Source: Acidithiobacillus sp. YTS05 (GTDB taxonomy: Bacteria > Pseudomonadota > Gammaproteobacteria > Acidithiobacillales > Acidithiobacillaceae). Taken from it: a stretch of DNA of 64,000 nucleotides. A model generated the notes under the pieces. It was not told the DNA's origin. It made no database searches and was given only the letters and a program-made list of their open reading frames with translations. Shown here in pieces: positions 41,333-50,703 of this stretch (its first letter is position 1; every line of letters begins with the position of its first letter). A program made the position numbers and the translations under genes. Where the stretch lies: NCBI RefSeq assembly GCF_024396695.1, contig NZ_CP094359.1, positions 1,984,001 to 2,048,000 on the forward strand, written 5' to 3'.

Positions 41333-43558
41333 GAGGGGGTAAAAGTTTGCCCCGCTATCTACTGTCAAACCACCGGTGTTGATGAAGCCGATGGCTCGGC
41401 GGTCAAAGAGATTGTAGAGCCAGATATCCAGGTCCAGTTCCTGCCGGTTCCAACGCCAGCGATGGCCGGCGTTGAGATCCGCCAGAAAGTAGGCGGAAAC
41501 GGGTTCTGTGTGCAGGCTGTCGGCCCAGCGTTGTCCTAGATAGCGTCCGGCCACACTGGCGCGCCAGGCATCATCTTCATGTCGCAGCAGAAGGTTGCCG
41601 GTCCACAGAGGCGTATCCGGGGTCTGCAAGCCGGAAACCACGAGGGTCTGGCCGCCCAGCGACTGGAAATCGCGACTGAACGCGCTGCGGGTATAGTTGC
41701 CGTTGCCAGCGATCTGCCAGTGCGGTGCCATGCGCCACTCGGCGCTGATGCTGGCACCGAAGCTGCGGCCATCGCCCACGTTTTGCGGGTAGACCAATTG
41801 CGACAGCGGATCGAATACGGCTACCGACTTGTTGCGAAAGGTACCGTAATACCCCAGTAGTTCGACAAAGCCCGAGTCGTTGGCCCAGCGCAGTGCCAGA
41901 TCCCCCTGGTCCGCGCGTTGCAGGCGCTGGGCATCCCATAACGACTGAATTGCCAGGCCCGCCTTTTGCAACGCGGCCACATTGGCCTGATAGGCAGGCC
42001 AGAGGTCATAGCCGGGGGAGGCCACATTGCTACCGGCGCTGGCGCGCAAGAGCCAATGCTCATTGAGCAGCCAACGGAAACCCAAGTAGGGCAGAAAAGC
42101 GCCCAGGGTGCGGCCGGTCACGGAGAGCGCAGTAACGGGCTGTGCCTGCGCCAATGCTTGGTTAAGAGAGTCGGTACTGATCCCGGCTGTGGCATAGGCC
42201 TGCAAACTCGGCAGTCGATCCCAGAGATATCGCCCGCCCAGCGTCAGCGCCAAGGCACCGGACTGCCAGGATTGTTCGGCAAAGAGGCTGTCGTAGCGCT
42301 CCGCGCGAGTGGGGCCACTGAGCAGGGACCAGCGCAAAAACTGCAGGCCGCCGCCAACGGTCGGTAGATACAGGGCGCTGTTGGTGGCCGGATGTGGCGC
42401 GATCTTTTCGTCATGCCAATACCCCGCCTGCCAGCGCCAAGGCCCGAGACGTTTCTCCCATTGTAGGCGCAGCCCCCAGCGCCAGGAATCGATGTCGGTG
42501 CGCTGGACGAGCGGTTGTGTCCCCTGCAGCAAGCCGCGCTGGTACCAGCCCGTTTCTTTCATGCCGTAGGGCTCCAATTGCACCGCGCCAAGGCGCCCGA
42601 GACTCTGCTGCCAAAGCAACAGCAGGGCATCGTTGCGAAAATCTTGGCGGTTGTAGCCCTGATACCAAGCGGCCTCAGGGGATCGGGGGTCAGACGCTGG
42701 CGTGGCGTTGTAACCTAAGTCGCCGAATCGGGCCAAGTCCTGAGACTGGGCAAAGGTCAGGGGGCGGTAATTGTCGCTGCGGTAGTCGTTGTGCGTATAA
42801 AAAAGGCGCAGGCGGCCACTGGCGTAAGGCTGCTGCCAGGCGAGCGCCACGTTGCTGCGCCCGGCGGGAGCGAAGCCGCTGCCACGCCAGATATCGGCAC
42901 GGGTGAAGGAGTCAGAAACAAAGAGACTGGAGCCCCCCGGCAGAAGGCCGCTATCCCAGCGCAGAAAACTTCGGGAAAACCAGTTGCTGCCAATGCTTTG
43001 CCGCAGGAGCCACGAGCTCTGCGCCTGCGGCCAGAGCAGCTCGCTGTCCACCACCCCGGCGATCGTACCGGGTGCCGTGAGAAAGGGCGGCACCGCACCG
43101 GCATAGAGGGTCACGCTGCGCACATCCTCCTGGTCTACCAGCCATTGTCCGGGCCCGGAAAAACCGGCAATGAAAGGTACGCCGGCGAGCAGATCGCCAG
43201 CGCCATGTTGGGCGGTCTCACCACGCACGCGCAAGCCCTTGTTGGCACTTTGCACGTTGGCAAGGTTGAGGGCATCCGGCGCGTTATAGGACACGCCCGG
43301 CAGAAAGCCCAGCGCTGCATCGGCATTCGCGCCACCGGGGCCAGCCAGCGCCTCGATCTGCCGTTGCTGCAGACGAAAGGCGCTGGCGCTGTGGCCTGGC
43401 AGATTTTCCCCCAGGGCCGGTGCCAACGCCGCCGCCATCCCGCTGCTTTGTACCGTACCGAGATCCTCTGCCAGCACGCTGTCACTGAGCGCAGAGGATA
43501 CTGCCCATAGCGCCGCAAAGCCTGCCTGAGCGCGCAGACGCCGCGAAGTCTTCTTCAT
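41288..43558 (-). CDS. TonB-dependent outer-membrane receptor
   Basis: 756 residues from the ATG at 43558 (GGGAG upstream). A signal peptide (about 1-30) is followed by a plug domain (about 55-190, LPGVSYNAPDALNLANV, VRGETAQHGAGDLLAGVPF) and a 22-strand barrel ending in the typical aromatic C-terminus LALTFNWHYH. The substrate (metal, siderophore, vitamin) is not evident. No TonB/ExbBD or ABC importer is adjacent. A perfect palindrome lies 14 bases upstream of the ATG. Confidence 0.88.
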   Translation of the reverse strand: MKKTSRRLRAQAGFAALWAVSSALSDSVLAEDLGTVQSSGMAAALAPALGENLPGHSASAFRLQQRQIEALAGPGGANADAALGFLPGVSYNAPDALNLANVQSANKGLRVRGETAQHGAGDLLAGVPFIAGFSGPGQWLVDQEDVRSVTLYAGAVPPFLTAPGTIAGVVDSELLWPQAQSSWLLRQSIGSNWFSRSFLRWDSGLLPGGSSLFVSDSFTRADIWRGSGFAPAGRSNVALAWQQPYASGRLRLFYTHNDYRSDNYRPLTFAQSQDLARFGDLGYNATPASDPRSPEAAWYQGYNRQDFRNDALLLLWQQSLGRLGAVQLEPYGMKETGWYQRGLLQGTQPLVQRTDIDSWRWGLRLQWEKRLGPWRWQAGYWHDEKIAPHPATNSALYLPTVGGGLQFLRWSLLSGPTRAERYDSLFAEQSWQSGALALTLGGRYLWDRLPSLQAYATAGISTDSLNQALAQAQPVTALSVTGRTLGAFLPYLGFRWLLNEHWLLRASAGSNVASPGYDLWPAYQANVAALQKAGLAIQSLWDAQRLQRADQGDLALRWANDSGFVELLGYYGTFRNKSVAVFDPLSQLVYPQNVGDGRSFGASISAEWRMAPHWQIAGNGNYTRSAFSRDFQSLGGQTLVVSGLQTPDTPLWTGNLLLRHEDDAWRASVAGRYLGQRWADSLHTEPVSAYFLADLNAGHRWRWNRQELDLDIWLYNLFDRRAIGFINTGGLTVDSGANFYPLSARTLALTFNWHYH

Positions 43559-43571
43559 TTTGCTCCCACCA

Positions 43572-43594
43572 TATTTGCAACTTTGTTGCAAATA
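43572..43594. promoter_or_regulatory. Perfect 23-bp palindrome upstream of the TonB receptor
   Basis: TATTTGCAAC-TTT-GTTGCAAATA, two 10-bp arms, between divergent ppiB (ATG 43687) and the TonB receptor (ATG 43558). Its size and position suit a dimeric metal-responsive repressor of the Fur/Zur kind, but the sequence is not one I can assign. Confidence 0.6.
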
Positions 43595-43686
43595 CTAATG
43601 AAGAGTCAGAATTCGGGCAAGAGGCTCGACAAGCGGCGGCAAGGCCCCTACTCTGGGCAAAATTTTCTCACAGATAGGAGTCCGTC

Positions 43687-44187
43687 ATGGAACAAGTGGT
43701 ACTGCATACCAATCACGGCGACATTCAGATCGAACTGGATGACGCCAAGGCCCCAAAGACCGTCGCCAACTTCTTGCAATATGTCGACGAAGGTTTTTTT
43801 GATGGGACCATCTTCCATCGCGTGATCCCGGGTTTCATGATTCAGGGCGGCGGTTTCACCGAGAAAATGCAGCAGAAAAATACCCACGATACGATCAAAA
43901 ACGAGGCGGAAAATGGCCTGAAAAATGAGCGCGGCACTTTGGCCATGGCGCGTACCAACGATCCGCACTCGGCCACGGCGCAGTTCTTCATCAATCTCGT
44001 GGACAACGATTTTCTCAACTTCCGTTCCGCTTCCGGCAGCGGCTGGGGCTATGCCGTCTTCGGCAAGGTCACTTCCGGGATGGAAGTGGTGGACGCCATT
44101 GCCAAGGTAGCCACCGGCAACCACGGCATGCACCAGGATGTGCCCAAGGAAGCCGTGGTGATCGAAAAGGCCGAACGTATCGCCTGA
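43687..44187 (+). CDS. ppiB: Peptidyl-prolyl cis-trans isomerase, cyclophilin type
   Basis: 166-residue cytoplasmic cyclophilin (no signal peptide). The catalytic motifs [15 protein letters not shown] and [17 protein letters not shown] are complete, with the active Arg in the first. AGGAG precedes the ATG. lpxH follows by 3 bases, an arrangement also seen in E. coli (ppiB-lpxH), supporting cotranscription. Confidence 0.94.
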   Translation: MEQVVLHTNHGDIQIELDDAKAPKTVANFLQYVDEGFFDGTIFHRVIPGFMIQGGGFTEKMQQKNTHDTIKNEAENGLKNERGTLAMARTNDPHSATAQFFINLVDNDFLNFRSASGSGWGYAVFGKVTSGMEVVDAIAKVATGNHGMHQDVPKEAVVIEKAERIA

Positions 44188-44190
44188 TCT

Positions 44191-44970
44191 GTGCACCCGG
44201 CACCAGCCGCCCTCGCGCAGCGGCAGGGAGACCTCCTCTGCCTCTCCGACCTGCATCTCGGCCCACAGCGACCGGAGCTGACCGAGCTCTTTCTGCGCTT
44301 TTGCCGGGAGATTCCGGCAGGGGTCAGCGATCTCTGCATTCTGGGCGATCTCTTCGATTTCTGGGTGCACCGCGCACAAGCGCTGGAAGAATCGCAGAAC
44401 CGCGTGCTGCGGGCCCTACATATGGTGCAGGAGGGCGGCATCCGCGTCTGGGTGATGACCGGCAATCGGGACTTCGCCCTGGCACCCTCTCTTCTGGCGG
44501 AGTTCGGGATTGCGGCGTTACCCGATCCGACCCTGCTTCCCGGCGGGATCGTCCTGACCCATGGAGATCTGCTCTGTACCCAGGACCATCGCTATCTGCG
44601 CTTTCGCCGGATCATCCGCAATCCCCTCCTGCTCGGCCTCTTGCGCATCCTGCCCTATGCCGTCCTGCTGGGAATCGGCCGTCGATTACGACGCAGCAGC
44701 CAAAAGGAGCTACAAAAAAAGACCATCACCATGATGCAGGCAACGGATCGTGGCATCGCCATGGCAATCCAGGGCGAGGGCATCTTTGCCAGTCCTTCGG
44801 CACCCTATCGCATCCTCATCCACGGTCATACACATCAAGCCATCGACGAGGATCTTCCAGCTCTCCACGCGCATCGCTTTGTGCTCAGCGACTGGAACAC
44901 TACGGGGGCCACCCTGCTGCGCTGCGCGCCGACGGGCGAGTGTTCGCTTTGGTGCTACCCTCCGCGCTGA
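44191..44970 (+). CDS. lpxH: UDP-2,3-diacylglucosamine diphosphatase
   Basis: Lipid A synthesis, cleaving UDP-2,3-diacylglucosamine to lipid X. 259 residues of the calcineurin-like fold: LCLSDLHLG (DxH), ILGDLFDFW (GDxxD), MTGNRDFAL (GNxD/H region), LTHGDLLCTQD and the final HGHTH. It starts at a GTG 3 bases after ppiB; no better start is present. Confidence 0.93.
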   Translation: MHPAPAALAQRQGDLLCLSDLHLGPQRPELTELFLRFCREIPAGVSDLCILGDLFDFWVHRAQALEESQNRVLRALHMVQEGGIRVWVMTGNRDFALAPSLLAEFGIAALPDPTLLPGGIVLTHGDLLCTQDHRYLRFRRIIRNPLLLGLLRILPYAVLLGIGRRLRRSSQKELQKKTITMMQATDRGIAMAIQGEGIFASPSAPYRILIHGHTHQAIDEDLPALHAHRFVLSDWNTTGATLLRCAPTGECSLWCYPPR

Positions 44971-44986
44971 ATGCGAACTTCGACAC

Positions 44987-46495
44987 TCAGCTCCGCTCCT
45001 GCCAGGCTCCGCCACCGAGTGCCTGATACAGGGCAATGCTATCAGTCAAGCGTTGTCCTTGGGCCGCAAGCAGTCCAAGGCGAGTCTGTTGAACCTGCTG
45101 CCGGGCAATGAGCAACTGCACATAACTGGCCACGCCAAGGCGGTATTGCTGCTCGACAGAGTCGAGAGTACCCTGCGCTGCATGCTCCGCCGCAGCCTCG
45201 GCAGCCAGTGTCTGGGCGTCGTTTTCCACGGCACGCAGTACATCGGCGACGTTCCGCAAGGCCTCCAGCACCACCTCCTGATAATGGCCAGCGGCCGCGT
45301 CGAGGGCGGCGCGTGCTGCCCGTTTTTCCGCCGGCAGACCAGGATGGAATAGGGGCTGAGTCAGTTGTCCGACCAAGCTCCAGACTGCGGAGCCGGGACC
45401 GAACAGAGCGCCAGCAGTAAGGGCCTGACTGCCGAGGGTGGCACTCAGATTGAGCTGGGGATACAGCTTGGCCAGGGCGACGCCATACTCGGCATTGGCC
45501 GCATGTAGCAGCGCCTCGGCGGCGAGAATGTCCGGGCGCTGCCGCGCCAGCTCAGAGGGCAAGCTGAGCGGCAGTTCGGCGGGTAGAGTAAAGTCCGCCA
45601 ACGTAAATTCCGGAATGCCACCGGCACCCGGGGCGCGGCCAGCCAGCACGGCGAGCTGGTGCTCAGCCTGCTGCATCTGTTTGCGCAAGGCAGGCACTTG
45701 CGCCCGCGTCTGCTCCGCCTGGGTCTGCAAGGCTAGCACTTCATCTGGCGCCGCCTGACCTAGCCGCAGACGCTCGCGGGCAATCCGTATCTGTTCCTCC
45801 TGACTCTGCAGCATCGCCGTAGTCGCCTGAAGCTGGCCAGCAAGCTTCGCTCGGGTGATGGCAGCGGTAGCGATATTCCCTGCTAGGGTCAGACGCGCAG
45901 CCTCCAATTCATAGCGCTGGTAGTCCGCGCGTGCGGAGAGGGCTTCCAGGGCGCGACGGTTGCCACCGGCAAGGTCCAGGTTGTAGTGCATTCCAAGATT
46001 GGCACTGTAGATGCTGAATGTACGGGCATTGCCTACCTGCCCCAAGGTACCGGGATTGAAGCGTTGACGCTGGGCAGCAGCGCCAGCATCTACCTGGGGA
46101 TAGAGTGTCGATCCTGCCTGCGCCGCATGGAGCTCCTCCGCCTGCCGCAAAGTGGCCTGCGCAGAGGCCAGCGTTGGGCTGTTCTGCAAGGCCTGCTCGA
46201 TCAGGGCGTCTAGCTTGGACGAGCCCAGATTCCGCCACCACTGCGCAGCCACACGGGCGTTCGTACGGAAGTGTTGTGCCTCGCCCAGGGCGGTGGGGGA
46301 AGACAGCGTTTGCGCCGACAACGGCGTGGCCGTATAGCTCGCCATCGTGGGCGGAGCGGGCCGCTGGAAATTCGGACCAGCGGCGCAGGCGGCCAGCGAG
46401 CCGGCAAGGGCCATTGCCATGACTGCGCGAAATGGAGCATTGTTGCCAGCGCCGCGGCAAACGCCAAAAATGCGCGTCAAGCCATTGTTATACAT
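44987..46495 (-). CDS. Outer-membrane efflux lipoprotein, NodT/OprM family
   Basis: About 502 residues; the ATG at 46495 follows TGGAG, while a later ATG at 46420 would give a shorter signal peptide. The lipobox LAAC is near residue 37 (or 12). Two OEP repeats follow with the usual family landmarks: WWRNLGSSKLDALIEQALQNSPTL, LPSELARQRPDILAAEALL, and the periodic Ala/Leu/Gln helices of the channel. It is likely the exit duct for the DevBCA-type exporter encoded upstream on the same strand. Confidence 0.88.
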   Translation of the reverse strand: MYNNGLTRIFGVCRGAGNNAPFRAVMAMALAGSLAACAAGPNFQRPAPPTMASYTATPLSAQTLSSPTALGEAQHFRTNARVAAQWWRNLGSSKLDALIEQALQNSPTLASAQATLRQAEELHAAQAGSTLYPQVDAGAAAQRQRFNPGTLGQVGNARTFSIYSANLGMHYNLDLAGGNRRALEALSARADYQRYELEAARLTLAGNIATAAITRAKLAGQLQATTAMLQSQEEQIRIARERLRLGQAAPDEVLALQTQAEQTRAQVPALRKQMQQAEHQLAVLAGRAPGAGGIPEFTLADFTLPAELPLSLPSELARQRPDILAAEALLHAANAEYGVALAKLYPQLNLSATLGSQALTAGALFGPGSAVWSLVGQLTQPLFHPGLPAEKRAARAALDAAAGHYQEVVLEALRNVADVLRAVENDAQTLAAEAAAEHAAQGTLDSVEQQYRLGVASYVQLLIARQQVQQTRLGLLAAQGQRLTDSIALYQALGGGAWQERS

Positions 46496-46575
46496 ATAAA
46501 TGCTCCACGAATGACGAGAAAAACTCTGATGATGGACAACTGTCTTCAGCAATACGGACCATGCTAACCTCCCTT

Positions 46576-46884
46576 TCAGCCGTGCGGATCGCCGACGTCC
46601 GGCGCGACGGCGTGGAACTCGACATAGAAGCGCACCGGCCCAAGCGGTGCGACTTCATGCGGCACCGTCGGCTCGACCACCCCCGGGTGGCCAGGGGTGA
46701 GCAGGTGGCGTTCCTCGACCGGCTCCAGGATGCGGTACTCGAGCGTCCCTTCGAGCACGTGGATCATCGCCCACACCCCCGGCTTGGTGCTGTGGTGCCG
46801 CAGCAGCCCAGCGGGGATGGTGGCCTCGGTGAACTCGGGCGTGCGGCGGTAGGGGCGGACATCGGCGGGAAGCTGGGTTTTCAT
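46576..46884 (-). CDS. DUF1971 (YeaR/TehB-like) cupin-type protein
   Basis: 102 residues with the family pattern LPADVRPYRRTPEFTEATIP, GLLRHHSTKPGVWAMIHVLEG and the cupin-like GHPGVVEPTVPHEV end. Members are linked to nitrite/tellurite responses in enterics, but the biochemical role is unknown. It lies 15 bases after the ABC ATPase gene and has the same very GC-rich codon usage as the exporter genes. Confidence 0.8.
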   Translation of the reverse strand: MKTQLPADVRPYRRTPEFTEATIPAGLLRHHSTKPGVWAMIHVLEGTLEYRILEPVEERHLLTPGHPGVVEPTVPHEVAPLGPVRFYVEFHAVAPDVGDPHG

Positions 46885-46899
46885 GTCGTCTCCAGGGTT

Positions 46900-47613
46900 T
46901 CAGTCGAAGCCGCGGCCTTCACCGGCCTCTTCATGGGTCACGCCGTCGCGGATGTGGTAGATGCGCTTGAAGGTGGGGATGATCTTCTCGTCGTGGGTGA
47001 CGACGATGATGGCGGTTTGATACTTCTTCGCCATGTCGTTGAGGATGCGGATCACCGCCATGGCGCGCTGCGAATCGAGCGGCGCGGTGGGCTCGTCGGC
47101 CAGAATCACCGGCGGGTGGTTGACCAGGCCGCGGGCGATGGCTACGCGCTGCTGCTCGCCGCCGGAGAGCTGCGAGGGCATGGCCTTGGCGCGATGCTGC
47201 ACATCCAGCGCAGTGAGCAGTTCCAGCGCGCGCGCGCGCGCCTCGGCGTTGGGCATGCCGGCCAGCATGGGCAGCAGGGCGACGTTGTCGGTGACGTCGA
47301 GGAAGGGAATGAGGTAGGGCGCCTGGAACACGAAGCCGATCCTGTCGCGGCGCAGGGCGCGCAGGTCGCGCACCTTCCAGCCGTCGTCGTAGATCACTTC
47401 GTCGCCCAGAACCATGCGACCGGCCGTGGGGTCGATCACCGCGCCCAGACACTTGAGCAGGGTGCTCTTGCCCGAGCCCGACGGCCCGACCAGACCGACC
47501 ACCTCGCCGGGATCGACCTGCATGGTCACGCCCTTGAGCGCGTCCACCGCGGTGTCGCCGCTGCCGTAGCGCTTTTTCAAGCCTTCGATGCGGATGCCTT
47601 TGTTCGTGCTCAT
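46900..47613 (-). CDS. ABC exporter ATPase (LolD/DevA type)
   Basis: 237 residues: Walker [10 protein letters not shown], the signature [15 protein letters not shown], Walker [13 protein letters not shown] and the H-loop VVTHDEKI. The size and the FtsX-like partner immediately upstream place it in the MacB/LolD/DevA branch. It uses the ATG at 47613, one base after the permease stop. It probably powers export of a lipid, peptide or drug across the envelope with the MFP upstream. Confidence 0.92.
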   Translation of the reverse strand: MSTNKGIRIEGLKKRYGSGDTAVDALKGVTMQVDPGEVVGLVGPSGSGKSTLLKCLGAVIDPTAGRMVLGDEVIYDDGWKVRDLRALRRDRIGFVFQAPYLIPFLDVTDNVALLPMLAGMPNAEARARALELLTALDVQHRAKAMPSQLSGGEQQRVAIARGLVNHPPVILADEPTAPLDSQRAMAVIRILNDMAKKYQTAIIVVTHDEKIIPTFKRIYHIRDGVTHEEAGEGRGFD

Positions 47614-47614
47614 C

Positions 47615-48829
47615 TCAGCCCCCGATCGCCTCGGCCGGATCGACCTTGAGCGCCATGCGGATGGCAATCAGGCTCGCCAGCGCGCAGATGACGATGACGG
47701 CGGCCAAGCCCTTGAGCGAGTCACCCGGCAGCAGCAGCACATACTTCGGAAAGATCGGCGCCGCAAAGGTGGCGGTGATCTTGCCCACGGCAAAGCCGAT
47801 CAGGCCGAGCGCGAGCGCCTGCTGCATGATCATCGCGGCGATGGTGCGGTTGCGCGTGCCGATGAGCTTGAGCACCGCGATCTCGCGGATCTTGTCCATG
47901 GTCAGGGTGTAGATGATGAAGGCGACGATGGCCGCGCTGACCATGGCCAGGATGACCATGAACATGCCGATCTGCTTGGCCGCGGTGGCGATGAGCTTGT
48001 TGACCAGAATGTCTTCCATCTGCGCGCGGGTGAACACCGTGAGCCGCTTCCAGCGCCGGATGGGTTCAGCTACTTCGTTGGCGGTAGTGCCGGGCTTGAT
48101 GCGCACCAGCACGGCGTTGACATAGTTGTTGCTGCTTTGCGAGGCGATCACCGCGTCGAGCAGACCGGGCACGCCGGGGCGGTTGAAGGCCGGATTTTCG
48201 GCGGTGCGGCGGCGCTGCTGCAGGATGGCCTCGTTGTCCTTGAGGAACTGCGCCTGCTGCGCGTCCTTGAGCGGGATGAACACCATCGGGTCGCCGTTGG
48301 ACGACACCATGCGCCGGGTCAGGCCGACCACGGTGTAGCGGTTGCGCCGGATCTGCAGGGTGTCGCCCAGGCGAAAGCCGCTGGCGATGTCGGCCACCGC
48401 CTCGTAGTGGCTGCGCGTGATCTGGCGCCCGGCGACGAGATACGGCGGCCAGCCGGCCGTGCCGGGGCCGTCGGCGGAAACGCCCACCACCATGGCACGC
48501 ACGTCGCGCTGCTGGCTGCGGTTGACCGCGCGCACCTGCATGGTCAGGTAGGTGACATTGGCGGCGCTGGCCACGCCCGGCATCGCGGCGATGCCGCGCC
48601 AGGTATCGTCATACAGGCTGGACGACTCGGCGTACGGCCCTTGCGTGTCCTTCTGCACCACCCACAGGTCGGCGCCGCTGTTGTCCAGCAGCACCATGGC
48701 ATCGTCGATCATGCCGCGATAGACCCCGGCCATGGTCAGGGTCACGCCGATCAGCAGGCCCAGACCGATGCCGGTGAAGACGAACTTGCCCCAGGCATGC
48801 AGGATGTCGCGGCCGGCCAGGCTGATCAC
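47615..48829 (-). CDS. ABC exporter permease (FtsX/DevC type)
   Basis: 404 residues: one N-terminal membrane segment (about 20-40), a large periplasmic MacB-like domain (about 45-280) and three C-terminal membrane segments. It begins at a GTG overlapping the MFP stop (GTGA). The architecture is that of FtsX-fold permeases such as DevC and MacB. Strongly GC-rich third codon positions. Confidence 0.88.
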   Translation of the reverse strand: MISLAGRDILHAWGKFVFTGIGLGLLIGVTLTMAGVYRGMIDDAMVLLDNSGADLWVVQKDTQGPYAESSSLYDDTWRGIAAMPGVASAANVTYLTMQVRAVNRSQQRDVRAMVVGVSADGPGTAGWPPYLVAGRQITRSHYEAVADIASGFRLGDTLQIRRNRYTVVGLTRRMVSSNGDPMVFIPLKDAQQAQFLKDNEAILQQRRRTAENPAFNRPGVPGLLDAVIASQSSNNYVNAVLVRIKPGTTANEVAEPIRRWKRLTVFTRAQMEDILVNKLIATAAKQIGMFMVILAMVSAAIVAFIIYTLTMDKIREIAVLKLIGTRNRTIAAMIMQQALALGLIGFAVGKITATFAAPIFPKYVLLLPGDSLKGLAAVIVICALASLIAIRMALKVDPAEAIGG

Positions 48830-49974
48830 GGCGTCACTCCGGGAATGCGATCGACGATGCTGAAGCGGCTGCCCGCGCGCAGGCTGCGCTGGCTGTAGAC
48901 CACCACGCGCTCACCCGCCTTCACGCCATCGACCTGGACATGGCCTTCGAGGTCGCTGCCCAGCACTTTGACGGGCACGAACTCCAGCTTGTCCGCGTGG
49001 ATGCGCCACACGCCGAGCTTGCCGTCCACATGCTGCAGGCTGGCGTTGGGCAGGGTCGGGCGCGCAGGCAGGGCCGGCAGGCTCACCGTCACCTCGGCCA
49101 GTTCGCCCAGCGGCGGTAGGGGCTTCGGCACTTGCGCGAAGCGGACCTTCGCCAGGGTTTCCTCGGTGACGGCGTCGGCCAGCGGCTCCACGCGCAGCAC
49201 GCTGCCGGGCAGGGTCTGACCCGAGCGCGAGCGCAGCACGATGCGCGCCGCCTCGCCCGCGGCCAGGCTGCTGGCGCTGAGCTGGTCGAAGCGGGTGTCG
49301 ATCCACAGGCTGTTCGGGTCGATCATCTCGATCACCGGCGCCCCGGCGACCACGGTGGTGCCGGGGTCGGCGTCGCGGGCGGTGATCAGGCCGTCCGCCG
49401 GGGCGATGAGCTTGAGATTGCCGCGCTGCGCGCCCACGCCCTGGGCATCGGCCTGGGCGCGTTTGAGGGCGTCGCGGGCGGCGGCCAACGCGGTATCGGC
49501 CACGCGCAGCTCCTGGCGCTTCACATCGGCCACCTCCTTGCTGGTGCCATGCACGGCGAGCAATTGGTCGTAGCGCTCGGCCTGGCTGGCGGCGAAGTCG
49601 CGCTGCGCCTGCGCCTGCTGCAACTGCGCCTGCGCGCTGCGCATCGCCGCATCGAGCCCGCTCTGGCGCTGGCCGAGATCGACCGGATCCATCTCACCCA
49701 GCAGCTGGCCGGCCTTGACCTGGTCGCCCACATGCACGTTCAGCCGCAACACCCGCCCGGCCACGGTCGGGCCGATGCTGTAGGTGTAGCGCGCCTGCAC
49801 GGTGCCGATGCCGAACAGAGCCGGTTGCAGGGCGCGGCTTTCCACCTTGGTTGTCGTGACCGGCACCGGCGCCAGCGGCCCGGAGCGCAGCGCCACATAG
49901 CCGAGCAAGATCAGAATGGGCACCAGTACGGCAAGCAGCAGCAGGGTGCGGCGGTTCATTGCGGAAAACGTCAT
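48826..49974 (-). CDS. Periplasmic membrane-fusion protein (HlyD/DevB type)
   Basis: 382 residues: one N-terminal anchor (about 10-28), the biotinyl-lipoyl half motif GPTVAGRVLRLNVHVGDQVK, a helical hairpin of about 90 residues, the second lipoyl half APADGLITARDADPGT and a beta-barrel end. It bridges the FtsX-type permease to an outer-membrane factor. The ATG overlaps the tetR stop (ATGA), so tetR and the exporter are one transcript. Confidence 0.9.
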   Translation of the reverse strand: MTFSAMNRRTLLLLAVLVPILILLGYVALRSGPLAPVPVTTTKVESRALQPALFGIGTVQARYTYSIGPTVAGRVLRLNVHVGDQVKAGQLLGEMDPVDLGQRQSGLDAAMRSAQAQLQQAQAQRDFAASQAERYDQLLAVHGTSKEVADVKRQELRVADTALAAARDALKRAQADAQGVGAQRGNLKLIAPADGLITARDADPGTTVVAGAPVIEMIDPNSLWIDTRFDQLSASSLAAGEAARIVLRSRSGQTLPGSVLRVEPLADAVTEETLAKVRFAQVPKPLPPLGELAEVTVSLPALPARPTLPNASLQHVDGKLGVWRIHADKLEFVPVKVLGSDLEGHVQVDGVKAGERVVVYSQRSLRAGSRFSIVDRIPGVTP

Positions 49975-50579
49975 GGCTGGCTCCGAATGCAGCGACGGTA
50001 CAGCGCGAACACCCCTGGTGCCGCGCTGCGAATGTGTTGGGGTTTGCCGTTCAGCAGGGTCTGCATCACCAGGCCCTGGATGGCGCCGATGAACATCGCG
50101 GCGGCGGCGTCTGCGGTGATGTCTGAGCTCAGTTCCCCGCGCTGCTGGCCCGTGGTAATGAGCTGGCGCACGCGCTTGCCGTAGGCCGAAAGCAGGCTGC
50201 GGGCGACGCGCTTGGCGGCGGTGTCCTCGGCGCGCTGAAGTTCACCGAACAGCATGCGCGGCACCCCCGGATGCTCGGCAACGAAGTCGCAGTGCGTGAG
50301 AAACACGGCCTCCAGGGCGTCGAGGGCATCGCTGTGCGTGCCCATGGCGGCGTCCACCCGCGCCATCAGCCGGGCCGCCACCCAGTCCATCACCGCCTCC
50401 CACAGCGCTTCCTTGCTGGGAAAGTGGCGGAACAAGGCGCCTTGCGTCAGCCCCATGTGGCGCGCAATCGCGCTGGTGGTGATGTCGCCGGGATTGTGCT
50501 CGGCAGCCAGCGCGATCACAGCTTCGACCGTGACCTCGCGGCGCACGTCGGCGGGTAGATGTTCGGGGTGGGAATCCAT
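49971..50579 (-). CDS. TetR-family transcriptional regulator
   Basis: 202 residues from the ATG at 50579 (GGAAG upstream). The N-terminal HTH is visible in TTSAIARHMGLTQGALFRHFPSKEALW, followed by a helical ligand domain. As first gene of the exporter operon it probably represses its own transcription through the palindrome just upstream. The inducer is unknown. Confidence 0.9.
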   Translation of the reverse strand: MDSHPEHLPADVRREVTVEAVIALAAEHNPGDITTSAIARHMGLTQGALFRHFPSKEALWEAVMDWVAARLMARVDAAMGTHSDALDALEAVFLTHCDFVAEHPGVPRMLFGELQRAEDTAAKRVARSLLSAYGKRVRQLITTGQQRGELSSDITADAAAAMFIGAIQGLVMQTLLNGKPQHIRSAAPGVFALYRRCIRSQP

Positions 50580-50596
50580 GACGTCTTCCAATAGAA

Positions 50597-50610
50597 AGTA
50601 ATTAATTACT
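50597..50610. promoter_or_regulatory. Palindromic operator-like site of the tetR-exporter operon
   Basis: AGTAATTAATTACT, a perfect 14-bp palindrome, lies 18 bases before the tetR ATG. TetR regulators usually bind such sites. Confidence 0.6.
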
Positions 50611-50703
50611 ATCTTATCCGTTGGAACCTGTATGTCAAGATGCCGTATGCGGGCATCGGGACATCTGCAACAGCAGCGATTCAGAGGAACGTAGTACCTA
50701 CGC

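Noticed and set aside
44987..50579. Export island as a mobile element
   Set aside because: No transposase, integrase, tRNA gene or flanking repeats were seen; only composition suggests transfer.
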